A stretch of 7,534 bases of DNA. Origin: Candidatus Lindowiibacteriota bacterium. Its GTDB lineage: Bacteria; Lindowbacteria; 2-12-FULL-62-27. Shown in pieces: positions 1 to 5,880 of the stretch. Under the pieces are notes generated by a model that was given only the letters and a program-made list of their open reading frames with translations, was not told the origin of the DNA and did not search any database. Position 1 is the first letter of the stretch. Each line of letters begins with the position of its first letter. The position numbers and the translations under genes are program-made. The DNA lies in the NCBI GenBank assembly GCA_023249255.1, contig JAHFCY010000167.1, positions 1-7,534 of the forward strand, in the 5' to 3' direction.

Positions 1-1
1 C

Positions 2-1168
2 CGTGCCTACTGGTTGTACAGCGAAAATCCGGGGCGGCTGATCCTGCAGGGCGCGGCGGGGTTTGACACGCTGTCGATGAAACTGAATGCGGCATGGAAT
101 CTCATCGGCAGCGGCCAGCATTTCTATGTCGACTGGGATTCCGACGTCCGGTTTCAGACAGCGATATCGGGTCTGCTGACTCCGAAACAGGCGTCGGAAT
201 CGGGCGTGATCGAAAACGCGGTTTACTGGTACAGCGGCAATGGATATTACTGGGGACCGGACCCCGTGACGGCGCGGCTGTCGAAGATGCTATTGAAACC
301 GATGACGGGATTCGCGCTGTATGCCCTGCAAAGCTGTACGATGATTGTCTATCCGAACCCGGACGAGCCGCCGGACACCGCAACCGAAATCTGGGCGCAG
401 GCGCCGCGGCTGACCGCGACAAATTATCAGAACCCGGATGTATCGGATCATGACTGGGTGATTCAGGTCGAAGCCCGGCACGGCGAGATGCAGGATTTCC
501 AGAATTATATCGGCGTGAAGAAGACGGCGGAAGAAGCGGCGGCGGCGAGCCGTCGGGAACCGCCTCTGCCGGCCGCGCAATTCGTTTCCGTTTCGATTCA
601 GGATGCGGACGGCACAAGCCGGACGGCAAGTTTTGTCGAGCCGATTGCGACCGAGAAATCCTGGACCCTGAACGTCTCGTCCGACCTCGAAGGCCCGACG
701 GTTCTGTCCGTGAACAACGTGTCGGACGTCCCGTCCAGGTATGACGTGTACCTCCTGGGCAGTCCGTACGGCCCGCAGAATCTCCGCCGGGCGGGGTCCC
801 TGGCCCTGCCCCAATCCGCGATCTCGCTGACACTCGTCGTCGGCCTGCCCGATTATCTCGCGGCTCTCCTGGCGTCGCCGTTGTCCAGTGAAATGACCTT
901 CGCGTATCCGAATCCCGGCCCGGATCCGGTCACCGGGACAGTGACGTTCAAATACAATCTCGCCGCGCCCGCGCCCGTGATCATCCGGATATTCGACGTC
1001 GGCGGCCGGCTGGTTCGCGTGCTCACATCAGGCGGAACGGCCGGGACAAACGAAACCCCGTGGGACACGACGGACGGCAACGGCCGGAGAATCGGTTCCG
1101 GAACGTACATCTACATCATCAAATCCGGCAGCGCGAAACTCGTGGACAAGGTGGCGATCGTGCGATGA
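2..1168 (+). CDS. Secreted/surface protein with C-terminal FlgD-like Ig (sorting-type) domain, 5'-truncated
   Basis: The reading frame is open from the left edge, so this is the C-terminal part of a larger protein; the TTG at 14 is not a convincing start. An early block has a WNLIG motif (about residues 29-33 counted from the codon at 14) and a KPMTGFALYA-like segment about 70 residues later. This resembles the 'GWNLIG ... PWxGYW' module seen in secreted proteins of FCB-type bacteria. A beta-rich middle part follows. The last ~90 residues start at a YPNP motif, continue through IRIFDVGGRLVRVL and WDTTDGNGRRIGSGTYIYII, and end in VDKVAIVR. That is the pattern of FlgD-like Ig domains (PF13860) and of type IX secretion C-terminal sorting domains. 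The likely location is the cell surface or outside the cell. The stop overlaps an ATG at 1165 (ATGA), and an outer-membrane barrel gene follows, which suggests one operon. The function of the main body is not recognised. Confidence 0.82.
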   Translation, partial: RAYWLYSENPGRLILQGAAGFDTLSMKLNAAWNLIGSGQHFYVDWDSDVRFQTAISGLLTPKQASESGVIENAVYWYSGNGYYWGPDPVTARLSKMLLKPMTGFALYALQSCTMIVYPNPDEPPDTATEIWAQAPRLTATNYQNPDVSDHDWVIQVEARHGEMQDFQNYIGVKKTAEEAAAASRREPPLPAAQFVSVSIQDADGTSRTASFVEPIATEKSWTLNVSSDLEGPTVLSVNNVSDVPSRYDVYLLGSPYGPQNLRRAGSLALPQSAISLTLVVGLPDYLAALLASPLSSEMTFAYPNPGPDPVTGTVTFKYNLAAPAPVIIRIFDVGGRLVRVLTSGGTAGTNETPWDTTDGNGRRIGSGTYIYIIKSGSAKLVDKVAIVR

Positions 1169-1171
1169 GAG

Positions 1172-1330
1172 GGGAGAATGCGGGAGAAGTAATGGAGAAT
1201 CATTGGAGTAGGAATGGAGAAGTGGTGATTAATCGAGCCGGGCGAATATTGTTCCTGCTTGCATCATCTTTATTTCTCCCAACTTCTCCCAACTTCTCCC
1301 ATCTTCTCCCGCCTTCTCCCGCCTTCTCCC
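1172..1330. repeat. Inverted repeat pairing the start region of the barrel gene with its own signal-peptide codons
   Basis: The left arm at 1172-1189 (gggagaatgcgggagaag) matches the reverse complement of 1313-1330 at 17 of 18 positions. The left arm contains the GGAG (1183-1186) that would act as Shine-Dalgarno for the ATG at 1192. The right arm is the last two units of a 10-bp tandem repeat inside the coding sequence. In mRNA the arms could pair and hide the ribosome binding site. Other units of the array offer alternative registers. The match is read directly; any regulatory effect is inference. Confidence 0.75.
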
Positions 1331-2736
1331 AGATGTCCGCAGAGGAGACTCGGCAGGAGCAGACGGAAAAAATGGAGGAATTGAAACAGACGGAGGACTG
1401 GTCCGGGCAGTCGAACCGGTTTATCGGGGCCCTGTCCCGCAAGACAGGCTGGCGGTACGGATACGGGGGCTGGCTGGCGTCGTCCTTCGTTTCCGGGACG
1501 GACAACGACCGGGACGGCAAGACCCAGGACGTGCTGGACCATTCCTGGGAGGACGATTTTCGCATCTTTGCCACGGCGCAGGACGCACGCGGGAAAACCA
1601 AGTTGTATTTCCGCGCGGGAACACTGCTGGTGAACAGCAGCGCCATATCATCGGCGGTCCGCAAAACCGACTGGACCCAGTCGAAACTCGACATGTTCTA
1701 CATCGAGCGCTCGTACGGCAACACGACACTTCAGGAAAAACTGACTCTCGGCCGGCAGTTCGTGAAGGTCAAAAACTCGCTCGCGTTCGGCCAGGTGGCG
1801 GACGGTCTGAAGTTCGAGTTGATCAGTCGGCAGTCCTCATGGGAGTCCTTTTTCCTGCTGGAGATGGCGGGTACCGACAACGTTGATTTCCTTTCGCCGA
1901 ACGCCGGCCGGTCCAAGAGATTGTTCTACGGAATGCAGTATTCGTTGAAATACCTTCCGTCCCAGAACCTCAATTTCTTTTCGGTATGGAACCGCGACCG
2001 CAACCCAGAACGACCCGATCCGACCGGCCAGCGATACCAGCTCGACTCGGTGTACCTCGGCGGAACATTCTTCGGGATGCTGATGTCGAGACTGGAATAC
2101 GAGGCGCAGTACATTCAGGAACTGGGACGGACGTACCCGAATTTCACCGCCACGAATCCCGCGACGACCGGCAAAGTCTCGATCAACGCGCACGCGCTGG
2201 ACTGCGATTTCAAATATTATTTCAACAGCGACCTTAAACCCGTCCTGCATGCCGGATACACCATCGGCAGCGGCGATGGGGACGCGGTCGGGAACACGTT
2301 TTCGACCAAAGGCGGCAGCGGGTCGCTGCTCGGCAGCGCGGACGGCGGCAAGGACAACCGGTTTATATCGTTTGGCGGAAAAAATCTCGGATATGCGCTC
2401 GCGCCGACCGTGACCAACCTGCAGGTATTCAAAAGCGGGTTCAGTTTCAAACCTTTCGGCGCGTCCGAGAACCGCCTCTGGAATGACTTGAAAGTCCATC
2501 CGCAGTTTTACATCTACAAGCGGGACAGAACGTCGGGCGCGACATCCGATCCGTATATCTTCCGCGGGGCCGGAGCCTCGCGCGAGGTTGGCAAGGAAAT
2601 GGACCTGTCCATCGCGTGGCGCCTGATGAGCGATGTCAGCTACAGCCTGAAAATCGGCCGGTTCTTCCCGAGCGCGGCCTACACGACTCATTCGCATGAA
2701 ACGTTTCTGCGGATGAAGATATCGGTGGATTTGTGA
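1192..2736 (+). CDS. Outer-membrane beta-barrel protein, alginate-export (AlgE)-like
   Basis: This is a predicted outer-membrane channel of 514 residues from the chosen ATG, which has GGAG five bases upstream. An alternative ATG at 1165 overlaps the previous stop and would add nine residues. The N-terminus has a basic stretch (NRAGR), a hydrophobic core (ILFLLASSLFL) and a likely signal-peptidase I site near PAFSQ, residues 43-47. Next comes a short charged, Gln/Glu-rich stretch, then many alternating polar and aromatic segments typical of beta-strands. The region from about residue 362 to 410 (GDGDAVGNTFSTKGGSG, DNRFISFGG, then a SFKPF segment) recalls the alginate-export family PF13372. The chain ends FLRMKISVDL, a plausible final barrel strand. 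In AlgE-like proteins such barrels export or take up polysaccharide, but the substrate here cannot be inferred. Its stop is 29 bp before the chosen FecR start. The barrel assignment is firmer than the AlgE family call. Confidence 0.7.
   Translation: MENHWSRNGEVVINRAGRILFLLASSLFLPTSPNFSHLLPPSPAFSQMSAEETRQEQTEKMEELKQTEDWSGQSNRFIGALSRKTGWRYGYGGWLASSFVSGTDNDRDGKTQDVLDHSWEDDFRIFATAQDARGKTKLYFRAGTLLVNSSAISSAVRKTDWTQSKLDMFYIERSYGNTTLQEKLTLGRQFVKVKNSLAFGQVADGLKFELISRQSSWESFFLLEMAGTDNVDFLSPNAGRSKRLFYGMQYSLKYLPSQNLNFFSVWNRDRNPERPDPTGQRYQLDSVYLGGTFFGMLMSRLEYEAQYIQELGRTYPNFTATNPATTGKVSINAHALDCDFKYYFNSDLKPVLHAGYTIGSGDGDAVGNTFSTKGGSGSLLGSADGGKDNRFISFGGKNLGYALAPTVTNLQVFKSGFSFKPFGASENRLWNDLKVHPQFYIYKRDRTSGATSDPYIFRGAGASREVGKEMDLSIAWRLMSDVSYSLKIGRFFPSAAYTTHSHETFLRMKISVDL
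1271..1330 (+). repeat. 10-bp tandem repeat (consensus NNcTTCTCCC), six units, inside a signal-peptide coding region
   Basis: Six consecutive 10-bp units, in perfect register, all end in TTCTCCC: 1271-1280, 1281-1290, 1291-1300, 1301-1310, 1311-1320 and 1321-1330. Units two and three are identical, as are units five and six. Ten is not a multiple of three, so the array is read in all three frames and encodes an F/S/P/L-rich stretch at about residues 27-46, including the probable signal cleavage region. Related ggagaa words litter 1169-1220 on the opposite sense. A gain or loss of one unit would shift the reading frame. Confidence 0.9.
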
Positions 2737-2765
2737 TGGCACCCGGGGCGGACGGGGGACGGAGA

Positions 2766-4175
2766 ATGCAAAATGAAACAATGAACCATTCTCAACGGAT
2801 TCTGAATTCATTGCCAATTGTTCATTGTTTCATGACCACTATTCTTTTTCTGGCCGCGCTCGTGCCGCCGGCAATATCGGCCGGGGTGGTCGATGGGATC
2901 CTGACGGACGTGGCAGGGGATGTCGAGATCCAGGTCCGGGGAGAAAAGGACTGGGTCGCGGCGCGCTCCGGGATGCGGGTCAAACCGGGCGACCAGATTT
3001 CCACGGGACTTGACGGTCGGGCGGTGCTGATCATCAAAAACAGCAAGACCGAAATTTCGCGTCTGACGCAATTTGTCGTCGGCCGGTGCGTGGAGTCCGA
3101 TGCCGAGGTATATACCGAACTCTTCTTGCGTGTCGGGAAAGTGGTATCGGAGGTCTCCAAGCATTCCGCCCAGCACAACCGGTTCAACATCGTCACGCCG
3201 ACCGCCGTCGCGGGCGTTCGCGGCACGAAGGAGTCCGTGGGATATTTCCCCGGCATCGGCACCGAGGCCAAAATCAAGGATGGAAAAGGATTCGCCGCCC
3301 CGGTCGACGCGAAGACTCTACCGCCGCAGGTCCAAGGCATCCTTGGCATGGCGCCCGACAAGGCGCCCCGCATGACGCTGGCGCAGAATGAGCCCGCATC
3401 TGTGGATGAGAACAAGGGCAAAGAAGGCAAAGACAAAGACGAGAAAGGCAAGGACGACGAGAAGAAGAAAAAGAAAAAGGAAAAAGGGAATGTCGAGGAA
3501 GAGGGCGAAGAGACGGACAAACAGAAAGACGGGCTGACGGGGGAAGGCGGAGCAGTGGTGCCGGCAAAAGACGAGGGCGGGCCGGGCGGCGCGTCCATGC
3601 AGTCCGGCGGCGCGGTGTCGGATGTTCCCGGGGTGGGGGGATCTGATTTTGGCGGCGGCGCGTCGGCGGTTTCGGAATTAAACGAGCGGGCGATGGCGCA
3701 GGCGGGACCGGGGACGACGGAAGCGGCGGTGGACGCGTTCAATTCGTGGATGGACCAGATGGATAAATTTCTGACGCCGGACGCCGGCATCGACAATCTC
3801 GGCCTGATCGATTATAAAACGCTCGAATATGCAGTGCCCGTCGACGACGGCCTGCGGATCAGCATCAGCGACATCGCCAACCCCGAGGCATTCCTGACGA
3901 CCGAATCGACCCAGACGCAGGACGCGCAGACGGACGCCGCGCCGGCCGGGCTGTCGCAGGATGAGCGCCAGGAGGTTCTGACCACGGTCGAAGCGGTCGA
4001 CAGGCCTCTGTCGGTGAGCGTGAGCGAAGACCAGTCGACTTTCGATGATGCCACGCAGGACGCGATCATCACATCCACGTCTGAGGGAGGCGTCCCGCCG
4101 GCCGTGAGCACGACCAGGACCATCGTCCCGCCGGCGCTTCCGGACCGGACCGGACACTCGAATATCAACAATTAA
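2766..4175 (+). CDS. Exported FecR-domain protein with charged and low-complexity C-terminal tail (FecR paralogue 1)
   Basis: The chosen ATG at 2766 has GGGGGA (2754-2759) at normal spacing and gives 469 residues. Alternative starts are 2736, overlapping the upstream stop as TGATG, and 2781. A Sec signal peptide with core MTTILFLAALVPPA ends near AISA, residues 36-39. The FecR domain (PF04773) covers about residues 42-160, with GDVEIQVRGEKDW, the turn PGDQISTG, KNSKTEISRLTQF and ITP-like NIVTPTAVAGVRGT. A conserved DGKGFAAP block follows at 172-179. Residues 215-260 are an unbroken Lys/Glu/Asp-rich run, then Gly-rich and Thr/Ala/Gln-rich sequence to the end, probably disordered. Classical FecR is an anti-sigma regulator of TonB-dependent uptake, with one membrane helix and an ECF sigma gene beside it. 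Here there is no sigma gene and there is a cleavable signal, so a periplasmic or secreted structural role is more likely (inference). The tail function is unknown. Its domain closely matches the minus-strand protein at 5881-6507. Confidence 0.8.
   Translation: MQNETMNHSQRILNSLPIVHCFMTTILFLAALVPPAISAGVVDGILTDVAGDVEIQVRGEKDWVAARSGMRVKPGDQISTGLDGRAVLIIKNSKTEISRLTQFVVGRCVESDAEVYTELFLRVGKVVSEVSKHSAQHNRFNIVTPTAVAGVRGTKESVGYFPGIGTEAKIKDGKGFAAPVDAKTLPPQVQGILGMAPDKAPRMTLAQNEPASVDENKGKEGKDKDEKGKDDEKKKKKKEKGNVEEEGEETDKQKDGLTGEGGAVVPAKDEGGPGGASMQSGGAVSDVPGVGGSDFGGGASAVSELNERAMAQAGPGTTEAAVDAFNSWMDQMDKFLTPDAGIDNLGLIDYKTLEYAVPVDDGLRISISDIANPEAFLTTESTQTQDAQTDAAPAGLSQDERQEVLTTVEAVDRPLSVSVSEDQSTFDDATQDAIITSTSEGGVPPAVSTTRTIVPPALPDRTGHSNINN
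2773..2833. repeat. 14-bp perfect inverted repeat across the FecR paralogue 1 start region
   Basis: Positions 2773-2786 (atgaaacaatgaac) are the exact reverse complement of 2820-2833 (gttcattgtttcat), separated by 33 bp. The left arm covers the possible start at 2781, and the right arm lies inside the signal-peptide coding sequence. The segment also contains ttcattg words at 2807-2813 and 2821-2827, the style of heptamer tandem repeats found between genes in several bacterial groups. The folded mRNA hairpin could limit initiation at ATG 2781 (inference). Confidence 0.85.
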
Positions 4176-4202
4176 GGCAGATGATGGTACACAGGAGGGA
4201 CC

Positions 4203-4838
4203 ATGGGAGACGACGAGCAGGACGAAGAGCCGGAACGCGGTGGGGCCGGCACGGAGAAAAAGGGCAACCGGATCCGGCCGCGGGAGCGGTACCGGGCGCT
4301 GATCGACATCCTGGACGAGGGGCAGACGCTGATCGCCATCGGCGACCGGAAAGCCCGGTTCGCGTTGATGATACTCGCCGCATTCAACGCCGCCATCATC
4401 GTCGGCGGATCGATGTCCTACAAGTTGATGTCGGATCTACCGGACGAGATCAAGATTGCCTGCGGGGCGGCGATGTTTTTCTACGGCATCACGGCGATTT
4501 ATTTTTTCATCCTCGCCATAGATTCGATCCGTCCGAGGAAAGCGCCGGTATCCTCAATGCACATCGCGGCCGGCACAACCGACACGGCGGGTCTGCGGTT
4601 TTATCTCGATATCGTCAAGCACCGTGCGGACGATTACTGGGATCAAATCCGCAGCATGGATTACGATCGGCTCAATCGGGAACTCGCGTACCAGGTGCAC
4701 GCGGTGTCCTCGCTCATCGCTTCGAAATACAACACGCTGGCCACTCTCTATCTCGGCATGCGCATCCTGACCCTCGGCGCCGCTGTGATTCTCGTCGGCG
4801 TCGCCGGCTCCGTCAGCGCGTATTATTTTTTCCGTTAA
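4203..4838 (+). CDS. Small membrane protein resembling the Pycsar effector family PycTM (DUF5706)
   Basis: This is a 211-residue protein. A strong AGGAGG (4193-4198) lies four bases before the ATG, and the gene starts 27 bp after the FecR stop. Residues 1-30 are acidic then basic and probably disordered. A helix (ERYRALIDILDEGQTLIAIGDRKA, split by the GDRKA motif at 47-51) leads into TM1 at about 52-70. TM2 is at about 84-106, followed by a cytosolic basic SIRPRK. A soluble helical part has FYLDIVKHRADDYW (133-146) and QVHAVSSLIASKYNTL (164-179), and TM3 is at about 184-209. The order of a D-x-KA motif before TM1, two TMs, a helical insert with Q-x-x-x-S-x-x-x-x-x-Ky, then a last TM matches the PycTM family (PF18967). 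In Pycsar systems that effector damages the inner membrane when a cyclic mononucleotide is made. No pyrimidine cyclase is visible here, so an immune role is unproven. The 3' end overlaps the converging gene by 26 bp. Confidence 0.7.
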   Translation: MGDDEQDEEPERGGAGTEKKGNRIRPRERYRALIDILDEGQTLIAIGDRKARFALMILAAFNAAIIVGGSMSYKLMSDLPDEIKIACGAAMFFYGITAIYFFILAIDSIRPRKAPVSSMHIAAGTTDTAGLRFYLDIVKHRADDYWDQIRSMDYDRLNRELAYQVHAVSSLIASKYNTLATLYLGMRILTLGAAVILVGVAGSVSAYYFFR

Positions 4839-5865
4839 AAATTGCAGGAACATCCATTTTGAAATAAGCGGGACTGCCGTCGGTGACGACGAGGAGGAAC
4901 GGCCGCGCACCCGGGTTGTGAATCACGCAGATCCCCTCCGGATGCAATTTGAATTTCTGCCGGCCGACTTTTAATTCTTTCTCGAATTTGATCGACTCGA
5001 CCGGCTCCGCAACCGGCTGAGTTTCCGATCCGTTCCAGAACCACAGGTGGAACTTGTTTTTGGTCTTTGCCGATTCGCCTCCGCCTCCGGTCAGAATCCA
5101 GAACCCGCGCGAAACAGGATCCCACGACACCGCGCGAATTCCGAAATTTTCGATCCCATCCAACCGGATCATCGGCTGAAGATCGAGCGACTCGCGGCGG
5201 AAAGGGCCGGTCGGCGCGATCAAATGGATCGGGATGATGGCCGGATGGTCGCGAATCAGCGGGCCGCGAAGGCCGAGCAGAAGGCGATCGCCGTTTGGGT
5301 CGTAGGCGAGACCCTCGATATTCAGTCCGCCGCTGTCGGCGGCCAGATCCATCACGGCGGCGATTTCGGGAACGACGGACTGCAGCCACGGCCGGAGGTC
5401 CGCGACGGTTTCGGCCGGACCCACTTTTCCATCCATCCATTTCATCCGCGCCAGCGCGCTTCCCCGGCGGGGTTTTCCGGCGGAATTTAATGAGTGCGAG
5501 GAGACCACGTAGACAAATCCCCGGGTGTCCACCGCCACGCCTTCCATGTCTTTCAGCGTAAATCCTCCCGGCAGGAGAACGTCGACGATCGGGCCGTCGG
5601 TGTCGGCCTGCCCCGTCACCTGCATGGAAAAAAACCGGTCGTTGACTTCGTCCTCGACCATCAGCGCCGTGGGTCCGCCTGGAATCTGAACGACATCGGA
5701 AAGCTCGCGGGTGATCGACAATCGCCCGGACACGAGGCCTGGCGCGCGAACGCCCGAGATCAGGCCGGAATTTTCCTCGAACCGGATCCGGGCATACGTG
5801 ACGGCAAAACTGGCGGCGTAGACCAATACCAGAAAAAAAACAAGCTTGGGAAAGAATCGGTTCAC
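4813..5865 (-). CDS. Membrane-anchored or secreted DUF3616/phytase-like beta-propeller protein
   Basis: This is a 350-residue protein from a GTG start. An N-terminal hydrophobic segment at about residues 7-24 (LVFFLVLVYAASFAVTYA, after a basic NRFFPK) acts as a signal or anchor. The body shows repeated propeller-type motifs: DMEGVAVD (106-113), NIEGLAYDP then GDRLLLGLRGP (182-202), IRAVSWDP (243-250), GFWILTGGGG (254-263) and HPEGIC (308-313). These EG(V/L/I) turns and the LLLGLRGP phrase are typical of the DUF3616/esterase-like phytase families, which are exported or periplasmic and of mostly unknown substrate. No good Shine-Dalgarno precedes the GTG. It lies 15 bp after the FecR paralogue 2 stop and in the same reading frame, so translational coupling is likely. 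Its last 26 bp overlap the end of the plus-strand PycTM-like gene. I am fairly sure of the fold class and not of the enzymatic activity. Confidence 0.72.
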   Translation of the reverse strand: MNRFFPKLVFFLVLVYAASFAVTYARIRFEENSGLISGVRAPGLVSGRLSITRELSDVVQIPGGPTALMVEDEVNDRFFSMQVTGQADTDGPIVDVLLPGGFTLKDMEGVAVDTRGFVYVVSSHSLNSAGKPRRGSALARMKWMDGKVGPAETVADLRPWLQSVVPEIAAVMDLAADSGGLNIEGLAYDPNGDRLLLGLRGPLIRDHPAIIPIHLIAPTGPFRRESLDLQPMIRLDGIENFGIRAVSWDPVSRGFWILTGGGGESAKTKNKFHLWFWNGSETQPVAEPVESIKFEKELKVGRQKFKLHPEGICVIHNPGARPFLLVVTDGSPAYFKMDVPAIFNGKNNTR

Positions 5866-5880
5866 GCGTTGCGGGTCAAA

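Noticed and set aside
102-833. Long minus-strand open frames opposite the first gene
   Set aside because: They are Arg/Pro/Ser-rich, as expected from antisense reading of GC-rich coding DNA, with no motif. The plus-strand frame has a clear FlgD-like domain.
3457-3490. A-rich Lys codon run as a programmed frameshift site
   Set aside because: The A runs are five long and always broken by G in a way that does not make the canonical A AAA AAG slippery heptamer in frame. The reading frame continues normally for another 200 residues.
2822-3796. Minus-strand open frame of 324 codons opposite FecR-1
   Set aside because: Its Phe/Ser/Pro-rich composition mirrors the Lys/Glu codons of the real gene, and the plus frame carries the signal peptide and FecR domain.
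2766-4175. FecR-1 as a classical anti-sigma regulator
   Set aside because: There is no ECF sigma gene in the window, the N-terminus is a cleavable signal and not the cytosolic anti-sigma domain, and there is no TonB-dependent receptor nearby.
4176-4910. Plus-strand frame starting at 4181 that runs over the PycTM-like gene
   Set aside because: It is Arg/His-rich with no membrane helices. The frame from 4203 has a perfect Shine-Dalgarno and a coherent three-TM topology.
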